Assembly: GCF_022836495.1 (NCBI RefSeq) | Contig: NZ_BQXM01000003.1 | Coordinates: 127,843 to 191,842 of the forward strand | Origin: Desulforhabdus sp. TSK | Lineage (GTDB): Bacteria > Desulfobacterota > Syntrophobacteria > Syntrophobacterales > Syntrophobacteraceae | DNA length: 64,000 bases | Direction of reading: 5' to 3' | Notes under the pieces: generated by a model | The model's input: only the letters and a program-made list of their open reading frames with translations | What the model was told of the DNA's origin: nothing | Database searches by the model: none | Shown here: one piece after another, positions 26,011 through 34,138 of the stretch | Position numbering within the stretch: position 1 is the stretch's first letter | Layout of the letters: each line of letters starts with the position of its first letter | Program-made: the position numbers and the translations under genes

Positions 26011-27450
26011 TTATCTCTTGTTCATGTTCTGCAGTGCTTCTATCTGTTGCGTCATGAAATCCGAGGTCTTCTGGTATTGTCCCAAAAGCTTCTCAAGATG
26101 CTGAAATTGCGTTTGAAGTCTAGTCGTTATATTGGATGTCCGCTTCTCGTATCGAGCAATATCCTTCTGAATACGGTCCACGCTGGACTGAAAGCTATTG
26201 GTCTTTTGGGCTAGATCGCCCCGTGTCTTGTTCAGCATCGTATCCAGAGTATTCACCAGCCGAACACCGAATCCCTTGCTTTCTCCGGTGTCAGTGGCAA
26301 AAAAGGTACTCACGTCATCGAACCGGTTCGTGAGAGCATCATTGAGAGTGTTAGAATCCACAGTGAGCTTTCCTTCCTTGTCCATGGCGACGCCAAGGTC
26401 GGAAAGCCTGGACAAGCCGCTTGACGCGCCAGCCACCGCTCCCCCAATGAGACTGTCGAGGCGTTTGCGAATCTGCCTAGCAGTACTGTCACCTAGCAAT
26501 TCCCCAGCCTCCTGAGTCTTGGGATCGTAACTTTGGGCGTCGATGAAGAAATCGCTTACAGAATTGTAAGCCTCCACAAAGGCATTCACTTTGGAAGCCA
26601 GGGCTGTGGTGTCCCTTGAGACAGTCAGCGTTTCGGGCTTGTTGAGCGCCGTTGTTCCTTTGAGGGTCAGAGTGACCCCTTTGATCACATCGGCCACCAT
26701 GTTCGTAGAGCGATGAATGCCCGCGACCCCATCCACCGTCAAGACGGCGTCCGAAGCTCCCTGGGTCTGAGTCAGCCGATTGTTCTCGCCCCCCTGGATG
26801 TAACGTAGGCGGGACAGACCCATGTTGTCCGTGACATCGCCAGGATCCGGCGGGTCGGCTGGAGGGGTGGGGGGGGTCTCTTCCGTCACCTCCAGGCGTA
26901 TGGTGTTGGCTTCGCCCGTACGTTGACCGGTGAGCAAGAGATAAGATTGGTCGCCGTTTGTGATGACGGAGGCTTGAATATCCTTTTGGCTTTCATTGAT
27001 CCGATCAGCGATGGTCGAAAGCTTTTCCGTTCCATCCGTGGTGATTTCCACGGCCGTTCCCGTACCGAGCTGCAGGGTGAATTTTCCGGCGCCGATGGCC
27101 TCATCCATATTGAAAGCGGCGCTTTTGAGCTTTTGCACCTGTGCCAGGGATTCCACCTCAATACTGTAAGTGCCGCTTTTGGCCGTAGAAAAAACGGACG
27201 CAGTGAACGTTCCGGAGTTACTCGATACACCGGTAAACTGGTTAAGGTCCGTACGGTTATCCAGGGCGGAAGACGCAGTTTTCAAACCGGAAAGAACACT
27301 ACGAAGGCTCCCATAGGCGGTCAGCTTCACCTGGTAGGCGGCTTCCTTTTGTTGAAGCTTTACAATAGGCTGCCGTTCGACATCGGTGAGCTGGCTGATG
27401 ATGCTCTCCGTGTCCATGCCTGAAACGAGTCCACCCACTGAAAATGCCAT
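26011..27450 (-). CDS. fliD: Flagellar hook-associated protein 2 (filament cap)
   Basis: Caps the growing filament and guides flagellin folding. N-terminal FliD domain: MAFSVGGLVSGMDTESIISQ and QLTDVERQPIVKLQQKE. C-terminal domain: TDNMGLSRLRYIQGGENN region and SLIGGAV, ending in a long coiled coil (QTTSDFMTQQI-like). About 479 residues from ATG 27450, which has GGGAG upstream. Odd: an approximately 15-residue proline-rich segment (TPPTPPADPPDPGD) interrupts the middle, probably a linker between domains. Confidence 0.94.
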   Translation of the reverse strand: MAFSVGGLVSGMDTESIISQLTDVERQPIVKLQQKEAAYQVKLTAYGSLRSVLSGLKTASSALDNRTDLNQFTGVSSNSGTFTASVFSTAKSGTYSIEVESLAQVQKLKSAAFNMDEAIGAGKFTLQLGTGTAVEITTDGTEKLSTIADRINESQKDIQASVITNGDQSYLLLTGQRTGEANTIRLEVTEETPPTPPADPPDPGDVTDNMGLSRLRYIQGGENNRLTQTQGASDAVLTVDGVAGIHRSTNMVADVIKGVTLTLKGTTALNKPETLTVSRDTTALASKVNAFVEAYNSVSDFFIDAQSYDPKTQEAGELLGDSTARQIRKRLDSLIGGAVAGASSGLSRLSDLGVAMDKEGKLTVDSNTLNDALTNRFDDVSTFFATDTGESKGFGVRLVNTLDTMLNKTRGDLAQKTNSFQSSVDRIQKDIARYEKRTSNITTRLQTQFQHLEKLLGQYQKTSDFMTQQIEALQNMNKR

Positions 27451-27479
27451 GACTGATCTCCCATTGCGTGTACATTCAT

Positions 27480-27508
27480 CCCTTTCCCTCAAAGGATGAG
27501 GGAAAGGG
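27480..27508. promoter_or_regulatory. Perfect 11-bp hairpin in the fliD leader
   Basis: CCCTTTCCCTC and its exact complement are separated by seven bases, 30 bases before the fliD start. There is no T-tract on the minus strand, so it may be an mRNA stability or processing element rather than a terminator. Confidence 0.4.
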
Positions 27509-27525
27509 ATTTCTTTCAGGATGAA

Positions 27526-27684
27526 CTAGGCTCTGTACGCAAAGTCTTCCGCTTCTCCAGAAGATTGATGTTCCGTCATCCCGGCGAAAGCCGGAATCCA
27601 AGGTTCATGCAGTTTTCTGGACCCCGGCTTCCGCCGGGGTGACGCTCGTGATATGAGCAATTGAGGTTTGCGTACAGACCCTAG
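27526..27684. repeat. MITE-like element between fliC and fliD
   Basis: About 159 bases bounded by CTAGGCTCTGTACGCAAA and TTTGCGTACAGACCCTAG, inverted repeats with one mismatch in 18. The core has two palindromes of the CCGGCGAAAGCCGG and CCCCGGCTTCCGCCGGGG type (27575-27645). Non-coding. It separates flagellin from the cap gene and could affect read-through. Confidence 0.7.
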
Positions 27685-27697
27685 AACTCAGCCGTGG

Positions 27698-29881
27698 TTA
27701 GCCCTGAAGCAGACTGAGGACCGTCTGGGGCAACTGGTTGGCCTGTGCCAGCATGGCGACGCCCGCTTGCTGCATGATCTGAAATTTCGTCATGTTTGCA
27801 GTTTCCGCCGCAAAATCCGCATCCAGGATTCGCCCCTGCGCCGCCGAAAGGTTTTCACTGACATTGGTCAAGTTGTTGATGGTTGAATCAAAACGGTTTT
27901 GGATGGCGCCGAGGTTCGCACGCATGTCATCCACCTGGCCCAAGGCCGCGTCCAGTGCCTTGATGGCGTTCTGAGCACCCTTGAACGTCGAGATGTTGAT
28001 GTTGGCCACTGTGCCGATGTTGGTCTCGATTCCCGCAAGGGCCTGCTTTCCACCGGAAATGTCGTTGACCACAAAACCTTCGCGTGCTTCCAGCGAGATA
28101 GTACCTTTGGACATGACATCATTGTTGGAGGATGTGTCGAAGTTGCCAAGGAATTGGGTGCTGCTTTTATCCGCCTTGACGGCAACCCTGATGTTCCGCC
28201 CATCGTCGGCGGTGATCAAAAGCTCTCCATTCTCATTCACAGAGGCAACAAGCCCCTTGACATCTTCGCTGCCCCCTGCAAAAGCAGAGTTCAAGCTACC
28301 CACCAGGTAACCGGTTGCATCGCCCTCTTGGATATTTTTGTCCAGGGTTATACTTAGGCCCCCGGTGTCTGTGTCTCCATCACCAGTACCCTGAAATCTT
28401 ATGGCGAGCGAATCTGCCGATGCATCATAACTCGAGATCTTCCCCAGATTCATGACCGTCTTGGCCGAGGCCGTGATTTGTTCCTTCAAACCATCAGTGT
28501 TGTTGATAGCGCCTGCAATGAACATGGCGCTTGCGGTTCCGGAATCGCTCGATTTCTCAAGCGTGGAGGCTGATGTCACTTGTGCCGAGAAAGAGCTGAA
28601 GTCCACCGCAAAACCATTCAAAGTAAGGTCCCCATTCGAGAGGGACGAAAACGTTGTATCGGCTGTTGCAGCCGCGCTCTCTAGAAGTTTTTCGCTCGTT
28701 GCCGTTACCTTTTGTTCCGTCAATCCAGCCACACTGGGATTCTTGCCGGCAATTCCAAAAGTTTCGTTTGAATAAAGCGATACACTGCCTCTAACAACTA
28801 TATCCTTCTGGCCGGCAGTGGCATTGTCCGGTTGGATTTCAACATTTCCGCCCACAGCTTTAAAATCTGCAGCTACCGCCGTGGCTCCGGTCGTAATAGT
28901 GATGTTTCTACCATCGCCAGCTTTAAGAGTGATCTCATCGGTATTGGCCACCACGGCGCTCACACCAGTGAGGTGAGCTTGATCGTTAATGGCCTTGGCC
29001 AAGGCGGTCGCATTGGCAGCAGCATCACCAGCATCGGCCACGGCACCAATGTTCACCCCATTGATCTTGAAATCACCATCCCCGAGAGCCGTGGCATCCG
29101 TAGTCCCAAAAGTGAGCGTCGTGGCATTGGCAACCGCCCGCACCCCCGTTTCATCAGCGGAGTCGTTGATCGCTTTGGCAATAGAGATGGCGCTGCTTGC
29201 ATTGTCGGAATAAGAAACGGTATCGTCCCCGGAAGTTGTCCCTCGGATATTCTTGTCATTGATGCTCAGATCGCCGGCGGTCATGGCGGCAAGTGTTCCG
29301 GTCGTTCCGATAGTCTTCGAGCTGTCTTGCTTCGCCAATTGATAAGCACCGCTAGCTACGCCCCCGCTTGCACCCAATGCACTGGCCTTGGCGCTGTTCA
29401 GGCCAAAGGATATCGTCTGCCCCGCTTCCGACCCTACCTGAAAGCTCGCTTTGCCGAAAGTGCCGTCAAACAAAGTCTTACCATTATAACTGGTACTGGT
29501 GGCAATCCGATCCATTTCCTGCAAAAGCTGACCTACTTCGAGCTGCAAAGAAGCCCTGTCTTTATCCGTGTTGCTGTCGCTCGATGCCTGGACCGAAAGC
29601 TCCCGAATGCGCTGGAGGATCCCCGTGGTTTCCTGAAGAGCGCCTTCAGCCGTCTGCGACAACGAAATACCGTCGTTGGCGTTGCGAACGGCCTGATTCA
29701 ATCCGCGAATCTTTGCTCCCATGCGGTTGGAAATGGCCAGACCAGCCGCATCGTCCTTGGCGCTGTTGATGCGCAGTCCAGAAGACAGTCTTTCCATGGA
29801 TTTCTGCAGAGATGCCTGTGACTTGTTCAGGTTCTTCTGCGCGCTCAGTGCCATATTGTTGCTATTGATGGTAAGTGCCAT
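27698..29881 (-). CDS. fliC: Flagellin
   Basis: Filament subunit of 727 residues, much longer than the common 270-500. The conserved N-terminal D0/D1 (MALTINSNNMALSAQKNLNK, SSGLRINSAKDDAAGLAIS) and C-terminal D0/D1 (IQNRFDSTINNLTNVSENLS, ANQLPQTVLSLLQG) are intact. The large middle carries at least two or three Flagellin_IN-like segments (for example INGVNIGAVADAGDAA and KAINDQAHLTGVSAV). Start is certain: AAGGAGG lies eight bases upstream. The leader holds a CsrA-type hairpin and a distant sigma-54 promoter; FliS, FliD and FliW are all encoded nearby. Confidence 0.97.
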   Translation of the reverse strand: MALTINSNNMALSAQKNLNKSQASLQKSMERLSSGLRINSAKDDAAGLAISNRMGAKIRGLNQAVRNANDGISLSQTAEGALQETTGILQRIRELSVQASSDSNTDKDRASLQLEVGQLLQEMDRIATSTSYNGKTLFDGTFGKASFQVGSEAGQTISFGLNSAKASALGASGGVASGAYQLAKQDSSKTIGTTGTLAAMTAGDLSINDKNIRGTTSGDDTVSYSDNASSAISIAKAINDSADETGVRAVANATTLTFGTTDATALGDGDFKINGVNIGAVADAGDAAANATALAKAINDQAHLTGVSAVVANTDEITLKAGDGRNITITTGATAVAADFKAVGGNVEIQPDNATAGQKDIVVRGSVSLYSNETFGIAGKNPSVAGLTEQKVTATSEKLLESAAATADTTFSSLSNGDLTLNGFAVDFSSFSAQVTSASTLEKSSDSGTASAMFIAGAINNTDGLKEQITASAKTVMNLGKISSYDASADSLAIRFQGTGDGDTDTGGLSITLDKNIQEGDATGYLVGSLNSAFAGGSEDVKGLVASVNENGELLITADDGRNIRVAVKADKSSTQFLGNFDTSSNNDVMSKGTISLEAREGFVVNDISGGKQALAGIETNIGTVANINISTFKGAQNAIKALDAALGQVDDMRANLGAIQNRFDSTINNLTNVSENLSAAQGRILDADFAAETANMTKFQIMQQAGVAMLAQANQLPQTVLSLLQG

Positions 29882-29887
29882 GAGAAT

Positions 29888-29923
29888 TCCTCCTTGAAGG
29901 TTTGGATACGGACATCCATGTCC
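29888..29923 (-). promoter_or_regulatory. Probable CsrA-binding sites in the fliC leader
   Basis: Read on the minus strand, GGACATGGATGTCC (29923-29910) forms a 5-bp hairpin with GGA in a four-base loop and matches the high-affinity CsrA consensus ACARGGAUGU except at one position. The flagellin ribosome-binding site AAGGAGGA (29895-29888) supplies a second GGA site some 28 bases downstream. This paired arrangement, one hairpin plus one site over the Shine-Dalgarno, is that known from the Bacillus subtilis hag leader. Confidence 0.65.
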
Positions 29924-29953
29924 ATATGCTCATTGAACGATAAACTACGACAG

Positions 29954-30217
29954 CTACTTACTCCTTAAAGGCTTTGTAAAACGAATTGCGGTGCCACCTT
30001 TTGTCCAATCTCTTCTCAGCCCCTCCTTGTCTATGAATTTTGTTTCCCTGTAAACATTGCCGAATCCATCGGTAATACTTTCAGCATACTTAAAGAAAAT
30101 ATCGCCCTCCCTTTTTCCTTTACCTTCGGGCCCTCGATCACACGAACCCATGGAGCATCGCATCGGCAAGGTTCTCGCACGACTTGTGGGGAAAGATCGT
30201 TGGTGCTTCACACCCAC
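29954..30217 (-). CDS. Possible small protein in the fliC leader
   Basis: An open frame of up to 87 residues whose last 50 (GDIFFKYAESITDGFGNVYR, then KGGTAIRFTKPL) look protein-like and are richer in A and T than the surroundings. The first 35 residues are low-information and the start is unclear, with no strong ribosome-binding site. It lies wholly between the sigma-54 promoter at 30297 and fliC. It could be a leader peptide, a gene remnant or chance. Confidence 0.35.
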   Translation of the reverse strand: MGVKHQRSFPTSRARTLPMRCSMGSCDRGPEGKGKREGDIFFKYAESITDGFGNVYRETKFIDKEGLRRDWTKGGTAIRFTKPLRSK

Positions 30218-30296
30218 AGCGCATGCGGTTCAGGGCTCAGAGGCCCTGGAGACCTCTTCATTCCACCGAAGACCCTGCTTGCTGCCTGGTAGAATA

Positions 30297-30312
30297 GGCA
30301 AGACATGTGCCA
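30297..30312 (-). promoter_or_regulatory. Sigma-54 promoter upstream of fliC
   Basis: Minus-strand TGGCACATGTCTTGCC matches the sigma-54 consensus TGGCAC-N5-TTGC exactly, with GG and GC ten bases apart. Transcription would start near 30285, giving fliC a leader of roughly 400 bases. Confidence 0.75.
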
Positions 30313-30874
30313 TGCAGCGGGCAGAGCCGGTTTCTGCGTTCAGAACGGAGGAGGAATGGCCACGGCCAAAAGGTCCTCAAGCCCACAACGCATGGGAATC
30401 AAGGAATGATTTTGCGTATGCACAAGGAAGAATGGGGGGCTTTTCCTGGAAGGCGTGTCGGTGGAGATAAGCATAAAAGAGGAAAAACTTTCCGGGAGGG
30501 GCGGCAAAAAGGTCGGGCCAACATTCTCCCATGGATTGTCAGGAAATACGGTCCCGAGGTGATCTCATCTGCGGGGTAAGGCCATCTCATTCACGTTGCG
30601 TCCTGTAAGGTTTCCAGATGGAGACCGGCTCTGTGCCATGCAGGGCTGGATCAAATAAATGGTCAAGGATTGAGGGCTGGCATCCGACAGATAAAAATGT
30701 GCGAAACAACAGGTGAATTGTATCCGCCAGCCTTGGGTTTCTCTAATCCAGCGGCGTGGCGATCCTCCACTGCCAGGTTCAGGGAGTTCTCCGGATCGAA
30801 TGAATTGTCCATTCCAAAGCTTGCTTCACGGCTGCCATGGCCGCACGCTTTGTCGGCAGTGGGAGCGAACATTG
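30313..30874. other. Intergenic region with no recognised gene
   Basis: About 560 bases between the divergent fliC promoter and the lipoprotein gene. Short open frames are present on the plus strand but show biased, Arg/Gly-rich shadow-like sequence and no motif. I see no repeat element here. Confidence 0.5.
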
Positions 30875-31480
30875 ATGCCTCTCCTTTTCCTCCTGGTCCT
30901 GCTTGCCCTCCCCGGCTGCATTTCCATGCTGAACGTGCACTCTCCGGCGATGATCACGGTCCGCCCCGTGGATGTGTTCGTCCAATCGAGCGCCCTCCTC
31001 AATCCCTCCCGTGCCATGGGCATCACGCTGTTTGCCGGCCCTTCCCATTTTCCGGAAGCCGGCGCGGAGGTCGCCACCATCGTTCAGCAGGAGCTTCTCA
31101 AGGGATCTGTTTTCCGGCAGACTTTGATCATCCCCCGCACGGTTCAATCGGGGGAAGAAGGGGTCTACTGGGGCCAGAAGGAGGGATGCGACCTGGTGAT
31201 GCTGGCCGGCATTCCGGATGTTTTTGACGGTTCGGGGAATTTGACGACCCGCTTGACGCTGCAGGTGGAAATCTGGGATGTGCGCACGTCGAGCCGGCTC
31301 TGGTATTTCCAGCAGGAGGCATTTTCTTCGCCGGGTGCCGACGTCGATTTCTATTGGACGACCATAGCCGGCGATTCCGCGGTACGGTACAAGGTGCTTG
31401 CCAGAGAGCTGGGCGCACAGATGGCGGACCTGCTGACGGTCCCCCCGGAGCCCTCCGGCATGATGCCATTGTGTCTTTAA
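30875..31480 (+). CDS. Putative outer-membrane lipoprotein
   Basis: 201 residues. The ATG at 30875 gives a short signal peptide with lipobox LALPGC, so Cys16 is probably lipidated. The remainder (PVDVFVQSSALLNPSRAMG, VQQELLKGSVFRQTLI, CDLVMLAGI, EIWDVRTSSRLWYFQQEA) resembles the general fold of envelope lipoproteins that assemble nucleotide-free alpha/beta domains such as CsgG/LpoB-type proteins, but I cannot name a family. GGGAG precedes the start. Placed next to fliC but divergent from it; a motility role is possible only by context. Confidence 0.7.
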   Translation: MPLLFLLVLLALPGCISMLNVHSPAMITVRPVDVFVQSSALLNPSRAMGITLFAGPSHFPEAGAEVATIVQQELLKGSVFRQTLIIPRTVQSGEEGVYWGQKEGCDLVMLAGIPDVFDGSGNLTTRLTLQVEIWDVRTSSRLWYFQQEAFSSPGADVDFYWTTIAGDSAVRYKVLARELGAQMADLLTVPPEPSGMMPLCL

Positions 31481-31521
31481 CTGGTTGAAACTATTTATTG
31501 TATTCCTAAAAAGGACAAAAC

Positions 31522-31548
31522 GTGGGGCCCCAACTGTGAGGGGCCCAC
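31522..31548. terminator. GC-rich hairpin after the lipoprotein gene
   Basis: GTGGGGCCCC and GGGGCCCAC form a 9-bp stem with one bulge in the 100-base gap after the lipoprotein gene. No T-tract follows, so the terminator call is tentative. Confidence 0.4.
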
Positions 31549-31581
31549 ATCCATCGCCAAAACCGACAGCCGGAGGGAAAT

Positions 31582-32280
31582 GTGACAGCGTCCATAAAGA
31601 TACTCATTGCCGATGACGATGATATGTGCCGGGAAGTCCTTCGCGATGCCATACAGGGGAAGGACGTTTCCATCAGGATCACGGCCGACGGCGTGGAAGC
31701 CCTGGAAGCCCTCGAAGCCGCTTCTTATGACATCCTCATTGCAGACCTGAACATGCCCCGCATGGATGGACTCTCGTTGCTGGGGCATGCCCGTGAGCTC
31801 CATCCTCATATCCTCACCATCATCATCACGGGGTTCGGAAGCCTGGAATCAGCTATCGAGGCCATTCGCCGCGGCGCGTATGACTACGTGCAAAAGCCCT
31901 TCAAGCTGGAGGAAATTTCCGTTGCCATCAGAAATGCCAAGGAGAAAATCATCATCCTCCGGGAGAAAAAACAGTTGCTGCTCGACCTGGAGGAAGCCCA
32001 TCGAAAGCTGCAGCGCTATGCCGCCGCCGGACCTGAACAAGCAACCGACGCGGAAGACGACAACAATAAGGTAGAGGATGAGGATGCCGGTACGTTTTAT
32101 CTTTTTCCGCGGCACACCCTGCCTCTCTCTTTTCTGCAGGCGCCCGCCGTAAGTACCGAGCGCATCCTTGCAGAACTGGAACGGCTCAAGAAACTGAAGC
32201 AGGAACGGATCATCAATGATGTGGAGTTCGAACGGATCAAAGGCCTGATCATGGAAAAAGCCGGTTTTGGCAATTCATGA
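31582..32280 (+). CDS. Response regulator with SHOCT-like C terminus
   Basis: Receiver domain over residues 1-120 with acidic pocket ADDDD, phospho-Asp in ILIADLNMPRMDG and the Lys of YVQKPFK. It has no DNA-binding or enzymatic output domain. After an acidic linker the last 35 residues (ILAELERLKKLKQERII, then EFERIKGLIMEK) resemble the SHOCT oligomerisation motif. GTG start behind GGAGG. A histidine kinase gene follows 230 bases downstream, past a palindromic repeat, and is a probable partner. Confidence 0.85.
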   Translation: MTASIKILIADDDDMCREVLRDAIQGKDVSIRITADGVEALEALEAASYDILIADLNMPRMDGLSLLGHARELHPHILTIIITGFGSLESAIEAIRRGAYDYVQKPFKLEEISVAIRNAKEKIIILREKKQLLLDLEEAHRKLQRYAAAGPEQATDAEDDNNKVEDEDAGTFYLFPRHTLPLSFLQAPAVSTERILAELERLKKLKQERIINDVEFERIKGLIMEKAGFGNS

Positions 32281-32348
32281 ACATCTCTACTTGAAAATGG
32301 ATGCTGCAGGGGAGTATCGTTGTACGCATTAAGGATAGAAAACTTCAT

Positions 32349-32413
32349 TTTTGTAGGAGCGGCATCCTGCCGCGACTGGCTCATTGTCGCGGCAGGATGC
32401 CGCTCCTACAAAA
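32349..32413. repeat. Perfect 28-bp inverted repeat
   Basis: Two 28-base arms starting TTTTGTAGGAGCGGCATCCT are exact complements around a nine-base loop. The same sequence type (GGCAGGATGCCGCTCCTAC) recurs at 58320-58340 inside another element. A dispersed palindrome lying between the regulator and kinase genes. Confidence 0.75.
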
Positions 32414-32509
32414 GACAGCGAGCTATAAAATCGATAGGTTTTGTACCTGATCGAGTATAGATCAAATCTTTTTGGTACATTGGAATGGATTCGCTCGAGA
32501 TCGAAATGA

Positions 32510-33349
32510 ATGATGAAAATGGACAAGGCCATTCAGCAGGAAGAGGACATCCTGGAGAATCTGCCCGAGGAATACCTGGAGCTGCTCTTCCAAAAAGACC
32601 GCCAGGGGCAATGGGGACAGTGGATCCACGGGCTGATCCACAACATCAATGGCCCCCTCCAGAATATCTCCATCCTGGGGGAAATGCTGGTTCAGGGGCA
32701 GGCGCGCATAAATCAGCCGCCCCCGACCGCCGATTCCCCGGAGCTTGTGGCATGGCGGCAGGCTGCCGAAAAACAGGCGCATCGTTTGAAACAGTTGAAT
32801 CAGCAGGTGGGCCTGCTGGGAGAAATGCTCCAGGATTTCATGCAGCTCCACCAGGTCGAGCAGTCTGATTCCGAGGTGGACTTGAAGTTCGTCATCGGTA
32901 AGCTGGTGCGTGTCTTCCGTGCGGACCCTTTCTTCAAGCACCAGGTGAAGCTCGAGCTTCAGCTCAACGAGACCCTGCCTTTCGTACGCATCCGAGGCCG
33001 GGACCTGGTTCCCGCCCTCGTCCACATCATCGACAATGCTCTTGTTGCCATGAGGCAATCCCCGGAAAAGAGACTGACCATCCAGAGCCGCCTCAAAGAC
33101 AAACACATCCAAATCATTATAAAGGATTCAGGCTGCGGACTTCCTGAAAAGAGCGGAGGGAGGCGTCTGTTCGAGCTTTTTCATTCTCAGTGGCATCCCT
33201 CCCTGGCACAGACTCGGGCAAATGAAAAACACTTCGGCCTCGGGTTGTTTGCCGCTCAGCGACTGCTCAGCCGTTACGGAGTAGAGGTTTCCCTGCATCA
33301 TGACGGGGAAGGCACCTCCACTGTGCTCACCATCCCTCTTCCCACCTGA
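32510..33349 (+). CDS. Histidine kinase without a sensor domain
   Basis: 279-residue cytoplasmic kinase. The probable phosphoacceptor His is in IHGLIHNINGPLQNISIL near residue 44, followed by a helical bundle; the ATPase domain is intact, with N-box HIIDNALVAM, G1 box IKDSGCGLPE and G2 box FGLGLFAAQRLL. No transmembrane or PAS segment, so its input is likely a protein partner. Three Met codons cluster at the start. It probably phosphorylates the regulator at 31582. Confidence 0.87.
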   Translation: MMKMDKAIQQEEDILENLPEEYLELLFQKDRQGQWGQWIHGLIHNINGPLQNISILGEMLVQGQARINQPPPTADSPELVAWRQAAEKQAHRLKQLNQQVGLLGEMLQDFMQLHQVEQSDSEVDLKFVIGKLVRVFRADPFFKHQVKLELQLNETLPFVRIRGRDLVPALVHIIDNALVAMRQSPEKRLTIQSRLKDKHIQIIIKDSGCGLPEKSGGRRLFELFHSQWHPSLAQTRANEKHFGLGLFAAQRLLSRYGVEVSLHHDGEGTSTVLTIPLPT

Positions 33350-33664
33350 TACAGTCTGGCCAAGGTTTTCATCCCGTGGGACAGTGAGATTCCTCCCCTG
33401 GGCCGCTCCTGCAGCCGAAATCAACAACTCATCCATTCCTCAAAGCATGCCACCTTGCCTCAGGTCATGGGGTAACTTTTTCCCTGTCCCGGAAACCTTT
33501 TCCGCCCGAAGCGGGAGTGCAGACCTCCCGGAAGCCAAACTTGGAAGACCAACACTCTGTATTTTATAACAAAACGGCCAGAGATCCTGCGGAAGGTTTT
33601 TTTGGCAGACCCTTTGCTCTACTGACGGGTAGAAATCATACTTCATGACTCCAGGAGCTTTGAA
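33350..33664. other. Intergenic region with a sigma-54 promoter
   Basis: About 315 bases. It contains the sigma-54 site at 33603 and, at 33365-33398, a copy of a short sequence (GTTTTCATCCCGTGGGACAG) that recurs in diverged form at 47439-47470. No gene seen. Confidence 0.5.
33603..33618 (+). promoter_or_regulatory. Sigma-54 promoter
   Basis: TGGCAGACCCTTTGCT matches the sigma-54 consensus TGGCAC-N5-TTGC with one change and correct GG-N10-GC spacing. It lies 47 bases before the ATG at 33665, a normal distance, so it should drive 33665 and 34135 and possibly the che genes. Confidence 0.75.
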
Positions 33665-34138
33665 ATGAAGATTCAACAACTACCCGGCACCGAAGGTTTG
33701 ACCGACTCGAAAGGGCCTGTGGAAAAGGAAGGAGTTGAGCGGAGTGCTGCTTTTTCCACCTTACTGGACCGCGAAGTAGCGGCAAACCAAACGAGACCTC
33801 AGAATATAGAGTCGCCAGCCTCCGCCGCTTATCCCATAGATTGTATGGGAATCATTCCGTCAATTCTGCCGCCTGAAAGAGAAGATCAACAGGCGCTGGA
33901 AGACCTCGAGACCGTCATGGGGCATTTGGAGGGCCTGGAGCATGCCCTGGGAGACGACAAAATGGATTCCCAGGCGATCAAGGCTTCTTTGGACAAACTG
34001 TCCCAGTCCCTGCCTGACCTTCGTGAAGAGTTAGCGCGGCTCCCCGAGGAGCATCCCCTCAGGCTCATCGGTGAAGAGATGAGCGTACTCTGCTACGTGG
34101 AGTCTGCCAAATGGAACCGGGGCGACTACACTGTATGA
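33665..34138 (+). CDS. Unknown protein under a sigma-54 promoter
   Basis: 157 residues, soluble, no recognised domain. The first 60 residues look disordered; residues about 70-155 are helix-rich (LEDLETVMGHLEGLEHAL, SLDKLSQSLPDLREELARL) and end in an aromatic GDYTV tail. It is coupled to the next gene by an ATGA overlap and stands between a sigma-54 promoter and the chemotaxis genes, so it is a good candidate for an unnamed flagellar or chemotaxis accessory protein. Confidence 0.72.
   Translation: MKIQQLPGTEGLTDSKGPVEKEGVERSAAFSTLLDREVAANQTRPQNIESPASAAYPIDCMGIIPSILPPEREDQQALEDLETVMGHLEGLEHALGDDKMDSQAIKASLDKLSQSLPDLREELARLPEEHPLRLIGEEMSVLCYVESAKWNRGDYTV

Noticed and set aside
29983-29998. Second sigma-54-like sequence nearer to fliC (TGGCACCGCAATTCGT)
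   Set aside because: The essential GC of the -12 box reads CG; the site at 30297 is a perfect match.
30057-30579. Plus-strand small open frames before the lipoprotein gene
   Set aside because: Arg/Gly-rich, no ribosome-binding site, no motif; likely chance.
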